Counted from the first letter of the stretch, positions 1 through 7,770 are shown. The stretch is 30,374 bases of DNA from a virus (IMGVR_UViG_3300046328_000527:1-30374), one strand, 5' to 3'. A program made the numbers and translations. Notes: a model not told the origin generated them from the sequence alone.

Positions 1-124
1 TGCTACTGTAAATAATGTGCTGTTGCAAACACAAATAACAGATCTAAGAAATGTTCCGATTAATTGGTATTATCGAATTATAGATTTAGCAAATCAAAAA
101 AAACCGGAGGAGTCTAATGAATAA
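1..124 (+). CDS. 3' end of an unknown gene (partial)
   Basis: An open frame runs from position 2 to a TAA at 122-124 and gives the last 40 residues of a protein cut by the window edge, ending in NQKKPEESNE. It overlaps the start of the exonuclease gene by 8 nt, and that gene's GGAGGAG ribosome site lies inside its final codons, so the two are probably translationally coupled. In phage recombination modules the gene before a YqaJ-type exonuclease is often a single-strand annealing protein. That is only a positional guess here, because no recognisable motif lies in the visible 40 residues. Confidence 0.55.
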   Translation, partial: ATVNNVLLQTQITDLRNVPINWYYRIIDLANQKKPEESNE

Positions 125-995
125 CCAATTAACACAAGGGACTTTAGAGTGGCTTAAAATGAGGAAAAATTATATTGGTGCAAGTGATTCACCAGTAATT
201 CTTAGTTTAGCAAAATGGAAATTACGTGATGGAAGAATAAAAACTCCATATATACTATGGCAAGAAAAGCTAGGATTAATAGAACCAAATTCTAAATCTT
301 TAGCAACTGACTATGGTACAGGTATGGAAGCACAAGCTAGAAATTCGTATGAAACAATGACGGGTGATTTAGTAGCCCCTGATATTATTTTTCATAAAGA
401 CATTCCTTACATGATGGCTAGCTTAGATGGGCTTACCATTGATAAGAAGCTTGCTGTTGAGATTAAATGTATTAATAGAGAAGATCATGAACTTGCAAAA
501 AAAGGTATCATACCTGAAGTTTATATGCCTCAGTTACAACATCAATTGATGTGTTTAGGTCATGACATGATGCATTATTTTTCTTATAACTCTGGAGAAG
601 GAGTTTTAGTTGAAGTAAGAAAGGATGAAAAGTATCAAGATATGCTAAAAGAAAAATTAGCTGCTTTTTGGAATTGTATTATTTCATTTACACCACCAGC
701 ATTAACTAATGATGATTACGTAGAAAAAGGTGAAACTTGGGATGCTATTGCTAATGATCTATTTAAAGTAAAAGAAATTATTAAAAATTATACTTTACAA
801 AAAGAATTGTTAGAAGAAAAGTTAAAAGAACTTTCTGAAGGAATCAATTGTATTTCTAAAAATTATAAATATTCAAAAATAATCAAGAAAGGATGTATAG
901 ACTATAGCAGTATACCAGAACTTTTTGAAGTTGATCTTGAACAATATAGAAAGCAGCCTAGTGTGGCTTGGACTTTATATTCTAGAAAACTTTAA
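117..995 (+). CDS. YqaJ-type phage recombination exonuclease
   Basis: A 292-aa protein of the YqaJ/lambda-exonuclease nuclease family, expected to resect double-stranded DNA ends and supply 3' strands to an annealing protein. Visible family features are IGASDSPVIL near residues 20-29, a conserved Glu in GTGMEAQAR (E71), Asp in MASLDGL (D104) and the E-x-K of AVEIKC (E115, K117). Together these form the metal-binding PD-(D/E)XK site. Residues after about 205 form a Lys/Glu-rich helical extension with likely coiled coil (210-245). The start follows GGAGGAG with good spacing. It is transcribed rightward and converges on the next gene with a 4-nt overlap of stop codons, leaving no room for a terminator. 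Family assignment is confident; the exact substrate role is inferred. Confidence 0.9.
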   Translation: MNNQLTQGTLEWLKMRKNYIGASDSPVILSLAKWKLRDGRIKTPYILWQEKLGLIEPNSKSLATDYGTGMEAQARNSYETMTGDLVAPDIIFHKDIPYMMASLDGLTIDKKLAVEIKCINREDHELAKKGIIPEVYMPQLQHQLMCLGHDMMHYFSYNSGEGVLVEVRKDEKYQDMLKEKLAAFWNCIISFTPPALTNDDYVEKGETWDAIANDLFKVKEIIKNYTLQKELLEEKLKELSEGINCISKNYKYSKIIKKGCIDYSSIPELFEVDLEQYRKQPSVAWTLYSRKL

Positions 996-1378
996 ATCAT
1001 TTTCATTACTGGTTTCATTCGATTTCTAATTCGCAATACATCTTCTATGATTCCTAAAGTTATAGGAGATGGAGGGCTCTCATCGTTTTTAATTACCCTT
1101 TTTTTCAACAGCATGAGAGCTTCTTTTTGACCAGCTTCTATCTCGTCTTCTTCCATATTATCAATAATTTTTCCAAGATTTGAAATACACCTTGTCATTG
1201 CTTCACGTGTATTTTGTGCTTTACTTGAGTCAAAAACTTCTACTTCTCCAGTATGTCTTACATAGACATGAGTTTTAGGTGAATGTTTTTTTCCTTTCCA
1301 ACAGCAACAATTACAAGAATCATTTAAGTTTAGTACTAAATCTCTTGCAGTTGTTTGTATGCTTAAATCTCCTGTCAT
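992..1378 (-). CDS. Unknown Cys-rich 128-aa protein, last gene of the fibre operon
   Basis: I do not recognise this gene. It is the promoter-distal end of the leftward fibre array, 18 nt after the last fibre gene. A conspicuous SCNCCCWKGKKH segment (about residues 21-32) carries four cysteines within five positions followed by basic residues. This could bind metal, but no complete zinc-finger pattern (two spaced CxxC/H pairs) is visible. The remainder is helical and charged (NMEEDEIEAGQKEALMLLKKR). An ATG start is preceded by a TAGGAG ribosome site. Position alone would fit a fibre chaperone, lysis or host-interaction gene; none is supported by a motif. Confidence 0.7.
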   Translation of the reverse strand: MTGDLSIQTTARDLVLNLNDSCNCCCWKGKKHSPKTHVYVRHTGEVEVFDSSKAQNTREAMTRCISNLGKIIDNMEEDEIEAGQKEALMLLKKRVIKNDESPPSPITLGIIEDVLRIRNRMKPVMKMI

Positions 1379-1396
1379 GTTTTTCTCCTAAAAAAG

Positions 1397-2062
1397 TTAT
1401 GCTACTGTATAGTATCCACTAAATCTTAATACTGAACCATCTGATAAATTTGACATAGTTAAATTATTTACTAAAGCACTGCTTGTGATAGTTTGTAAAT
1501 TTTTATTTCCTTCAGTATCAAATACTACTAATGCATATCTTCCAATTCCATTTGAACCTGTAAAATTTACAAGCGAAAGATAAGGAGTAAAGCAAGAGGT
1601 AGAAATTGAAGTAAAAAATGGAAAAGGTGGTAAAGTAATATTAAAACCTGATGTAGCAGTACCTTTAGAAGATATAATAATATGTGCACTATAAAAAACT
1701 TGATTAGCTATAACACTATAAAAACCCTCATTAATCGTATAGATAATTGTATTCGAATTTGTAGCTACAATAACAGGCGTATATGCAGTTTTTTGTATAA
1801 ATCTATTTATTGTATTTGTGCCATCATCAAAAGATAAACTATTTGCATAGATATTATTCCATGAATTTGTTGTATTTCCTAAATTATTAATTCTATCTGT
1901 TGAAGGTACTACAGACGATGCTGTTACTACAACATCCCCTGTTCCAGAAGGTGATAAAGTAAGATCAGTATTACTAGTCGTAGTAGAAATAGTAGATCCA
2001 GATAAATTTATTGCTGAAACTTGTAAATCTGAAACAGTATTATTAATTGAATTTTTTGTCAT
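1397..2062 (-). CDS. Fibre-like protein, array member 13 (paralogue trio)
   Basis: A 221-aa protein in two parts. The N-terminal ~95 residues carry the array signature (MTKNSINNTVSDLQV), a beta-strand repeat SNTDLTLSPSGTGDVVV, then DRINNLGNTTNSWNNIYANS. The last resembles the SWxxIY module found before chaperone or receptor-binding domains of phage fibres. The C-terminal ~120 residues are divergent, starting near SFDDGTNTINRFIQKTAYTPVI. The N-terminal part is almost identical to the two preceding genes at the DNA level, while the C-terminal domain differs. This is the usual pattern of receptor-binding proteins with a fixed attachment part and a variable tip. Function as a virion adhesin is inferred from composition and context; no enzyme motif is seen. 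Confidence 0.7.
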   Translation of the reverse strand: MTKNSINNTVSDLQVSAINLSGSTISTTTSNTDLTLSPSGTGDVVVTASSVVPSTDRINNLGNTTNSWNNIYANSLSFDDGTNTINRFIQKTAYTPVIVATNSNTIIYTINEGFYSVIANQVFYSAHIIISSKGTATSGFNITLPPFPFFTSISTSCFTPYLSLVNFTGSNGIGRYALVVFDTEGNKNLQTITSSALVNNLTMSNLSDGSVLRFSGYYTVA

Positions 2063-2079
2063 ATTTTATCCCTTTTATA

Positions 2080-2736
2080 TTATACCCAATAAAACCCATT
2101 TCCTGAAATATAAGTCCCATCTACAAAATTTGCATCTGTTAAATTTATTGGAGTAGAATTATCTCTAATTCCAATAATATCTGCTGAACCTGAAGTAATC
2201 GATCCTAAATCTAAAACTGTGTAATTATATGTTATTCCAGTACTCAATTGTAAAATTAAATTACATGTAGGATTAACTGCTGAAGATGTAATTGAGGTTG
2301 GTAAAGAAATTCTTGCTTGCCCAGTAGAACTACCTTTTGTAACTAATAAAAAAATAAAATTATAAATAATAATATCATTCAATCTAATAAATTGTCCTGT
2401 TTGGTTAAGATAAGTTATACCAGTAGTACCGCCCCCAAAAGAAATTGAAGGTGTATAGCTAGACTGTCCTGTATAAGTACTTAATGTATTTATACCATCA
2501 TCAAAACTGATGCCATTTGTATAAATATTATTCCATGAATTTGTTGCACTTCCTAAATTATCATTTCTATCTGTTGTTGGTACTATAGACGATGCTGTTA
2601 CTACAACATCCCCTGTTCCAGAAGGTGATAAAGTAAGATCAGTATTACTAGTCGTAGTAGAAATAGTAGATCCAGATAAATTTATTGCTGAAACTTGTAA
2701 GTCTGATGCACTATTATTTATACTATTTTTTGTCAT
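2080..2736 (-). CDS. Fibre-like protein, array member 12 (paralogue trio)
   Basis: A 218-aa sister of its two neighbours. Plus-strand bases 2625-2702 repeat those at 1950-2027 without a difference I could find. The C-terminal domain begins with SSYTPSISFGGGTTGITYL and continues as a Gly/Ser/Thr-rich beta structure (VTKGSSTGQARISLPTS). This matches a widespread phage fibre tip with the layout YTPxxxxGG...G.Y...xxxxxFxxxxxxxSKGSSTGxxxIxLP. The tip start is shared at DNA level with the 2755-3408 gene, whereas the N-terminal module is closer to the 1397-2062 gene, so this gene looks like a recombinant of the two. It starts 18 nt after the stop of its upstream neighbour. Confidence 0.7.
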   Translation of the reverse strand: MTKNSINNSASDLQVSAINLSGSTISTTTSNTDLTLSPSGTGDVVVTASSIVPTTDRNDNLGSATNSWNNIYTNGISFDDGINTLSTYTGQSSYTPSISFGGGTTGITYLNQTGQFIRLNDIIIYNFIFLLVTKGSSTGQARISLPTSITSSAVNPTCNLILQLSTGITYNYTVLDLGSITSGSADIIGIRDNSTPINLTDANFVDGTYISGNGFYWV

Positions 2737-2754
2737 ACTTTTTCCTTTTTAAAT

Positions 2755-3408
2755 TTATATATAATAAAATGCAGAACCAAAAAAAGTTGATGTATTTGTA
2801 CATGAAGTATTAGTAACAGTACTTATACCACTAGGACTACAAAACCTAATTACTGCACGACTTGAACCAATATTAACCATATCAATATATACAAATGTAT
2901 TTGCTGCAAGTACAGTATTTTCAAATCTTATAGTAAATAAAGCATTATTAAATGAAGTAACTGAGCTAAAAGGAAGTGTTATTTCTAAATTTCCTGTAGA
3001 TGATCCTTTTGAAGTAAGCCTTACAGCAAAACTAAAAAAAATTAAATTATTAATTTTAAAGTATTCGCCTTCTCTTAGTAGATAAGTTATACCAGTAGTA
3101 CCGCCCCCAAAAGAAATTGAAGGTGTATAACTAGACTGCCCTATATATGAAGTTAACGAATTTGTGCCATCATCAAAAGATAAACTATTTGCATAGATAT
3201 TATTCCATGAATTTGTTGTATTTCCTAAATTATCAATTCTATCCGTTGTTGGTATTATAGATGATGCTGTTACAGATACATTCCCTGATCCAGAAGGTGA
3301 TAATATCAAGTCTGTATCAGTAGTCGTTGTAGAAATAGTGGATCCAGACAAATTTATTGCTGAAACTTGTAAATCTGAAGCAATATTGTTTATTGAATTT
3401 TTTGTCAT
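2755..3408 (-). CDS. Fibre-like protein, array member 11 (paralogue trio)
   Basis: A 217-aa protein with the same N-terminal module (MTKNSINNIASDLQV, then DRIDNLGNTTNSWNNIYANS) and a tip starting SSYTPSISFGGGTTGITYL, as in the next gene, before diverging. Bases 3177-3232 in the SWNNIY region match 1831-1886 in the 1397-2062 gene. Each member of the trio therefore shares a different block with a different sister. It is the first gene after a strong hairpin at 3437-3456, which may separate it from the upstream transcript. Small beta-rich proteins of this layout usually trimerise in phage tails; trimerisation here is inferred. Confidence 0.7.
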   Translation of the reverse strand: MTKNSINNIASDLQVSAINLSGSTISTTTTDTDLILSPSGSGNVSVTASSIIPTTDRIDNLGNTTNSWNNIYANSLSFDDGTNSLTSYIGQSSYTPSISFGGGTTGITYLLREGEYFKINNLIFFSFAVRLTSKGSSTGNLEITLPFSSVTSFNNALFTIRFENTVLAANTFVYIDMVNIGSSRAVIRFCSPSGISTVTNTSCTNTSTFFGSAFYYI

Positions 3409-3436
3409 ATTTTCCTAACTCTTTTTTTATATATAC

Positions 3437-3456
3437 CAGGGAGATTTCTCTCCCTG
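3437..3456 (-). terminator. GAAA-tetraloop hairpin between fibre genes (possible terminator or processing site)
   Basis: On the minus strand this reads as an 8-bp perfect stem (CAGGGAGA / TCTCCCTG) closed by a GAAA tetraloop. It lies in the only sizeable gap of the fibre array (3409-3469). The base run after it on the minus strand is A-rich rather than U-rich, so it is not a classical intrinsic terminator in that direction. Transcript stabilisation, RNase processing or attenuation are alternatives. A second hairpin of the same design occurs at 19802-19819. Confidence 0.45.
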
Positions 3457-3469
3457 ATATAATTTTATA

Positions 3470-4048
3470 TTATACTACTGTAATATTTCCTTGCTGTACA
3501 GAACATAGCCAGGTTGTTGATGCTCCACCCACAAAGCAGATAAAACGAAGCCAGTCACCTCTAGCAGTTGATGCTAGTGAACCTCCAGTCCCGACAGTTG
3601 TTGAAGTATTTCCTATGACTATTGATTGGCCTGCCGATTGGAGTACTGAAAATCCAAAAGATGCATTTCCAGCAATCAGTTCAAATTCGTCACCTACTGC
3701 AGCTGACGCAGGTAATGTAAATGCTAAAACTTGAGAACCATTATTTGCAATGTATCCATTTTCTACAACAACTGTTTGAGTTGTTCCAGTAAGAACAGTC
3801 CAAGGAAAAGATCCTGCTTCATCATCTTCCCATGTAATCACTCCAGCTCCATCAGTTTTCATGACTTGACCGGCTGTACCATCAGCTACAGGGAATGAAT
3901 ATGCTCCATAAAAGCCAATTGTTCCAGTACCATTTGGTACAAAAAGAATATTTCCGTTTGTGTCTGATGATGAAATTGTATTGACAGCAAGTCCTAGGTT
4001 ACCTATAGCCATTGAACTAGCTGTGTTATTAATATTGTTAATTGTCAT
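3470..4048 (-). CDS. Fibre-like protein, array member 10, with tip related to a long fibre
   Basis: A 192-aa protein. Its N-terminus (MTINNINNTASSMAIGNL) is a divergent form of the array module, followed by PVADGTAGQVMKTDGAGVITWEDD, a linker type common in phage tail fibres. Its last ~95 residues (TLPASAAVGDEFELIAGN, GQSIVIGNTSTTVGTGGSL, SVQQGNITVV) align with the C-terminus of the 334-aa fibre at 9055-10059 (SLPTSAAVGDTYQVYAMN, GQSIRIGTTVTTVTSGTL, SVKQGNLTST). The two genes thus share a tip domain but not an N-terminus, which points to domain shuffling within the array. It is followed by the 3437-3456 hairpin. Confidence 0.7.
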   Translation of the reverse strand: MTINNINNTASSMAIGNLGLAVNTISSSDTNGNILFVPNGTGTIGFYGAYSFPVADGTAGQVMKTDGAGVITWEDDEAGSFPWTVLTGTTQTVVVENGYIANNGSQVLAFTLPASAAVGDEFELIAGNASFGFSVLQSAGQSIVIGNTSTTVGTGGSLASTARGDWLRFICFVGGASTTWLCSVQQGNITVV

Positions 4049-4049
4049 G

Positions 4050-4343
4050 TTACTCTCCGTTTGTTAATCTTGTTTTTTTATCTGCATAATCTTTACAATC
4101 AAAGACTATTTCGCAGAACTTTTCTTCATCCAAAGGAATAGTTCTTTTTCCTAATTCCTTTAACTTAGGTTCCCACTCTTGCCTAATTCTTTTTACACAG
4201 CCTTGATACTTTTCCATAAGGATAAACTTTAGTCTTCTAGCAATATCCTCTTCAAATATATCTGAAGAAATGTCATGCATAAGTATTTTTACCTGTGTTT
4301 GTGATAATGTTAAAATTACCTTATTATCTATTTTAATTTCCAT
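4050..4343 (-). CDS. Small charged protein A, paralogue of 6224-6520 (candidate fibre assembly factor)
   Basis: A 97-aa protein of unknown family. I chose the internal ATG at 4343 because CAGGAGAAAA lies directly before it and because the protein then starts MEIKIDNKVILTLSQ, matching the sister's MEIKLDDEVILKLSE. An upstream in-frame start at 4382 would overlap the previous gene and lacks this support. Both proteins share HDISSD/NDISSD, DIARRLKFI/DIARRLKYI, EWxPKxKELGK and KFCExVF-C. They are soluble, helical and charged, quite unlike the beta-rich fibres around them. Interleaving with fibre genes suggests a fibre chaperone or a regulator of the array, but no known chaperone motif is visible. 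Confidence 0.75.
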   Translation of the reverse strand: MEIKIDNKVILTLSQTQVKILMHDISSDIFEEDIARRLKFILMEKYQGCVKRIRQEWEPKLKELGKRTIPLDEEKFCEIVFDCKDYADKKTRLTNGE

Positions 4344-4360
4344 TTTTCTCCTGTTTTCTC

Positions 4361-4984
4361 CTAAGACATTAGCTGGCCACAAAAAAATGTTACTAATTCT
4401 GATCCACCAACAATATCAGCTGTATTTCCTGCTCCGTTGCTAATTTGTAAATATACCTGAGCTGTATCACCTGCTGTCATATTAATATTTGAACAAAGAT
4501 TTATTGTTCCATTAGTCCCTGCTGCTGAATTATTGTAAGGATTAAATCTTCTATCTATAGGTATACTATTTATATTTATTTTTAAACGACAAGTAGTCAT
4601 AGCAGAAGATAACCCTGTATAGGTTACATTTGCAATTAATAAGTATCTACCTGTAATAGGTGCTGTAAAAGTATCAGTAGAAAAGTAACCACCAATGTTA
4701 TAAACAGTTGTATTAAAAGGAATTAAGTAATCAGCAGCATTACCTGTTATATCTGTTAACGTTGCATTTGCATAAACCAAAAAACCAGGTTGTAAAGGAT
4801 TTGTTTTATATCCAGTTGATGTAATATTAAAAATAGTATTTGTACCGTTTGTAAAAGTAATGTCATCAGTACTATTACTTTTTAAAACCATACCAGCAGA
4901 ACTAGAAGCAATGGTGCCTCCACTAATCGATAAGCTATCGACTGTCAATCCTTCAGAAGTTCTATTGATTGAATTTTGTTCCAT
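4361..4984 (-). CDS. C1q-like fibre head protein, array member 9
   Basis: A 207-aa protein representative of the C1q-like group. Residues 1-60 hold the shared attachment module (NSINRTSEGLTVDSLSISG, then TNTIFNITSTG). From about residue 66 the pattern fits a C1q/TNF-like jelly roll: PGFLVYAN (first strand), FTAPITGRYLL at 106-116 (equivalent to the F-x-x-P-x-x-G-x-Y-x-F signature), MTAGDTAQVYLQ at 169-180 (the L-x-x-GD-x-V strand) and a terminal TFFCGQLM (equivalent to the F-S-G-F-L ending). C1q domains form compact trimers and are used as binding tips in several phage fibres. Receptor binding is inferred. Confidence 0.75.
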   Translation of the reverse strand: MEQNSINRTSEGLTVDSLSISGGTIASSSAGMVLKSNSTDDITFTNGTNTIFNITSTGYKTNPLQPGFLVYANATLTDITGNAADYLIPFNTTVYNIGGYFSTDTFTAPITGRYLLIANVTYTGLSSAMTTCRLKININSIPIDRRFNPYNNSAAGTNGTINLCSNINMTAGDTAQVYLQISNGAGNTADIVGGSELVTFFCGQLMS

Positions 4985-4990
4985 AGTTTC

Positions 4991-5584
4991 CTAATAAATT
5001 AAATGCCCTGAAAAATAGGTTGAATAAGTAGAAGCTGTTCCTTGTAAATCTGCAGTATTAGATGCACCACCATATATAATAAAAGTTATATATGCTGTAT
5101 CTGCTGAGTCCATATCTGTAACACAAGAAAAATTTATTGATCCACTAGTTCCTGCTGCACTAGATAACCATGGGTTATTAAATACTTGGTAAGCTTGATT
5201 TGATGTATTTAATTTTAAAGATAACCCAACCATAAGAGACGTAAGTCCAGTAATAGGAGCTGTAAATGTGTTGCTTGCATAGTTATTAGTTATATCGTAC
5301 TTTTCTGTATTATATCCTACGGTCACCTCAACTCCTGCACCTGTTACGTTACCAACAGCTGCATTAGCATAAGCAAAAAAAGAAGGTTGATTTGGCATAG
5401 ATACTGCACCTGAAGAAAAAAAATCAACATAAGTAGATCCACCTACTTGTAATTTTAACTCATTTGTGCCATCTGTTGCTAAAATTAAATCACCAGTAAC
5501 TGCTTGAATTTCATTATCCGTCAGCATCAAGTTATCTAAATCTAAGTCAGTTGCAATTTTATTTATTCTATTTTGTTGTGCCAT
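4991..5584 (-). CDS. C1q-like fibre head protein, array member 8
   Basis: A 197-aa member, the shortest of the C1q group. Its N-terminal module is modified (NRINKIATDLDLDNLMLTDNEI) and the middle reads LILATDGTNELKLQVGGSTYVDF. The head shows PSFFAYANAAVGNVTGAGVEV, FTAPITGLTSLMVGLSLK, MDSADTAYITFIIYGGA and a final STYFSGHLIY, close to the canonical C1q ending. The G-x-Y position of the central signature is G-L-T here, so that aromatic residue is missing. Only 6 nt separate it from the next gene and the ribosome site overlaps the stop of the preceding one, consistent with coupled translation. Confidence 0.72.
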   Translation of the reverse strand: MAQQNRINKIATDLDLDNLMLTDNEIQAVTGDLILATDGTNELKLQVGGSTYVDFFSSGAVSMPNQPSFFAYANAAVGNVTGAGVEVTVGYNTEKYDITNNYASNTFTAPITGLTSLMVGLSLKLNTSNQAYQVFNNPWLSSAAGTSGSINFSCVTDMDSADTAYITFIIYGGASNTADLQGTASTYSTYFSGHLIY

Positions 5585-5590
5585 ATATTC

Positions 5591-6220
5591 CTAAGAAATC
5601 AATACTCCGTTAAAAAAAGTTGTAATAACTATTAAAAAACTTCTTAGATCTGCTGTCTTTGTTCCTCCTGATATGGAAATTTCCATTGAAGCTGTATCTC
5701 CAGATTCCATATCTGCTATTGCATTAAGCAAAATTGTACCTGTATTTGCTGTGGATGCTGCTTCAAGTGATAAAGGATTCCCATATTTAGTATATGTCCG
5801 ATTTGATGTTATCAGCTTTGTATATCCAGTTGTCATACCTGCGGAAAGTCCAAGAAAAGTATAGGAAAGTGAAAAATAATATTTTCCTGTGACAGGAGCA
5901 GTAAATGTTGGATCGGAAAAATTTCCTGCTGTATCAAATCGTTCAGCTGTCCAAGTAGGCGAAAGAGCTGTTCCGTCACCAGTTATATCAGTCTGGTTAG
6001 CTGTTCTTCTTGCAACAAACCCAGGATTATTATTAATGGTTTGTAATCCACTAGAATTTATTGTTAAAAGAGTAGTAGCCCCATTTTTCATAGTAATAGA
6101 ATTACTTGCATTACCATTAAGAATGAAATCTCCAGTAATACATGACATTGTATTAGTTCCAATAGACAAATTTCCTACTGTCAACCCATTAGAAGTATTA
6201 TTAATACTATTTTGCGGCAT
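5591..6220 (-). CDS. C1q-like fibre head protein, array member 7
   Basis: A 209-aa member with N-terminus NSINNTSNGLTVGNLSIGTNT and the repeat-like FILNGNASNSITMKNGATTLLTI. The head starts PGFVARRTANQTDITGDGT, contains FTAPVTGKYYFSLSYTFLGL, MESGDTASMEISISGGTKTADL and ends TTFFNGVLIS. Its start and end (ARRTANQTDITGDGT, SGGTKTADLR, FNGVLI) resemble the gene at 7772-8395 more than its immediate neighbours, so the C1q group has at least two subtypes that alternate in order. It follows the second small charged gene by 3 nt. Confidence 0.74.
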   Translation of the reverse strand: MPQNSINNTSNGLTVGNLSIGTNTMSCITGDFILNGNASNSITMKNGATTLLTINSSGLQTINNNPGFVARRTANQTDITGDGTALSPTWTAERFDTAGNFSDPTFTAPVTGKYYFSLSYTFLGLSAGMTTGYTKLITSNRTYTKYGNPLSLEAASTANTGTILLNAIADMESGDTASMEISISGGTKTADLRSFLIVITTFFNGVLIS

Positions 6221-6223
6221 TTA

Positions 6224-6520
6224 CTACTCTTGATTTTTTAACATTCTTTTTTTCTTACACTCATAACTTTCACAAGCAAATACCTCTTCACAAAACTTAG
6301 TATCATCTACTGGAATTGAATCTTTACCTAATTCTTTAAATTTTGGCATCCATTCTTTCTTAAGTCTTTTAAGGCATTCTGCATGTTTATGCATAATAAT
6401 ATACTTCAACCTTCTAGCAATGTCTGACTTTAATTCATCACTTGAAATATCATTCATTAAAGTTTTTAATTCAACTTCTGATAATTTTAATATTACTTCA
6501 TCGTCTAATTTAATTTCCAT
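6224..6520 (-). CDS. Small charged protein B, paralogue of 4050-4343
   Basis: A 98-aa protein starting MEIKLDDEVILKLSE after a GGTGAGGAAAA ribosome site. About half of its residues match protein A by eye, including LMNDISSD, DIARRLKYIIMHKH, LKRLKKEW, PKFKELGK and DTKFCEEVFACESYECKKKR. Three cysteines near the C-terminus (FCEEVFACESYEC) are partly shared with the sister. It lies between two C1q-like genes with 3-6 nt gaps. Retention of two diverged copies at comparable positions in the array argues for a function tied to sets of fibres, such as assembly, stoichiometry or regulation. The family is unknown to me. Confidence 0.75.
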   Translation of the reverse strand: MEIKLDDEVILKLSEVELKTLMNDISSDELKSDIARRLKYIIMHKHAECLKRLKKEWMPKFKELGKDSIPVDDTKFCEEVFACESYECKKKRMLKNQE

Positions 6521-6526
6521 TTTTCC

Positions 6527-7153
6527 TCACCCTAATAATTTTCCATAAAAATACGTTTCTAAATCACCACTACCATTTATATCAGCTGTATCACTAGCAC
6601 CATTAGAAATACGAAAAAATACTTGTGCAGTATCTCCTATATCCATATTACAGCTGAAATTTAAACTTATGCTTCCTAGTGCACCACCATTTGTCATTGC
6701 AAATGCATTGGCAAAAACCTCAAAAGTACTATTAGAAGTTACTACAGAAAGTCTACATGAGGTCATGGCAGCTGAGAGATTTGTAAACGTTACATTTGTT
6801 CCAAGCATATATTTTCCTGTAATTGGTGCTGTAAATAAATTAGAAGAACTAAAGTTATTACCAATATCAAATTCTTCTATATTAAAATTTACGACTACTT
6901 CAGTGCCACTACCTGTTACTGAAGTCACAGAAATATTGGCATAAGCTAAAAATGCTGGTTGTAAAGGTGTAGTAAATTGACCATTTGGAGTTATATTTAC
7001 TAATATATCTGTACCATCTGTAAATTGTATTTCATCACTATTTAATGTATCTAAAACAATTGTACCACTTGATGTTGTGATGGTGTTATTGTTGATTTGC
7101 AAAGTATCTATTTCAATGCTTGATGAGGTTTTATTAATGGAATTTTGTGTCAT
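6527..7153 (-). CDS. C1q-like fibre head protein, array member 6
   Basis: A 208-aa member. Its N-terminal module is NSINKTSSSIEIDTLQINNNTITT, followed by LDTLNSDEIQFTDGTDILVNITPNG. The head includes PAFLAYANISVTSVTGSGTEV, LFTAPITGKYMLGTNVTFTNL, MDIGDTAQVFFRISNGASDTADI and the ending ETYFYGKLLG. It closely resembles the 4361-4984 protein (AYAN, AMTSCRL, SNGA-NTADI/SDTADI), suggesting duplication across the small gene between them. Its start codon overlaps the stop of the preceding fibre gene by 4 nt (7150-7153), an arrangement typical of coupled translation. Confidence 0.74.
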   Translation of the reverse strand: MTQNSINKTSSSIEIDTLQINNNTITTSSGTIVLDTLNSDEIQFTDGTDILVNITPNGQFTTPLQPAFLAYANISVTSVTGSGTEVVVNFNIEEFDIGNNFSSSNLFTAPITGKYMLGTNVTFTNLSAAMTSCRLSVVTSNSTFEVFANAFAMTNGGALGSISLNFSCNMDIGDTAQVFFRISNGASDTADINGSGDLETYFYGKLLG

Positions 7154-7770
7154 GCGATTCTATGCCCACTAAAAAAGGTTCTTAATGTTGCAGCCCCCTG
7201 CATATCAGCTGTTGCCGTGCCACCGCTTACGGTTACTTCTATACTACAAACATCGGCTGCATCCATTTGTGTGATAATATTTGCATGAATAGAAGATTGG
7301 CTACCAACTGTAGAAATACCATATGCATTGGTAAAAGAATTGTATGTTTGATTAGAAGTGGTAAGATTTAATCTTAAACTTGTCATTCCTGCAGATAACC
7401 CATTTAAAACACAGGAACAAGAAAAATAATATAAACCAGTTACAGGTGCAATAAAATACTGATCATCGAAATGACCTCCAATATCGTATTTAGTTGTATC
7501 AAAATATACGACATAAGGACCTCCGCTACCAGTTACATTATCTTGTGTTACAGATGCATAGGATAGAAAACTAATTTGATAAGGATTTGTTAACTGACCA
7601 TTAGAAGTTAAATCAAATAACGTATTTGATGAGTTTTGAAAAAGAATAGCATCCATATTATCAGTAGATAAAATTAAATCAGTAGCAGAAGAAATAGTAT
7701 TTCCTGAAAAACTTATGTCATTAACTTGCAGCTGCTCTGAGATATTGTTAATTTTATTTTGTTCTGCCAT
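7150..7770 (-). CDS. C1q-like fibre head protein, array member 5
   Basis: A 206-aa member with N-terminus NKINNISEQLQVNDISFSGNT and ATDLILSTDNMDAILFQNSSN. The head shows ISFLSYASVTQDNVTGSGG, FIAPVTGLYYFSCSCVLNGL, MDAADVCSIEVTVSGGTATADM and a terminal RTFFSGHRIA. Two adjacent cysteines in the YYFSCSC strand are unusual within the group. It starts directly after the stop of the upstream gene (1-nt gap). Confidence 0.73.
   Translation of the reverse strand: MAEQNKINNISEQLQVNDISFSGNTISSATDLILSTDNMDAILFQNSSNTLFDLTSNGQLTNPYQISFLSYASVTQDNVTGSGGPYVVYFDTTKYDIGGHFDDQYFIAPVTGLYYFSCSCVLNGLSAGMTSLRLNLTTSNQTYNSFTNAYGISTVGSQSSIHANIITQMDAADVCSIEVTVSGGTATADMQGAATLRTFFSGHRIA

Noticed and set aside
1397-3408. 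CRISPR-like or tandem-repeat array because of repeated 50-80 nt blocks
   Set aside because: Repeats are coding, in register with paralogous fibre genes, and spaced at gene length.
3357-3734. Plus-strand frame spanning the fibre gap
   Set aside because: It overlaps two fibre genes on the other strand and the hairpin, with no ribosome site.
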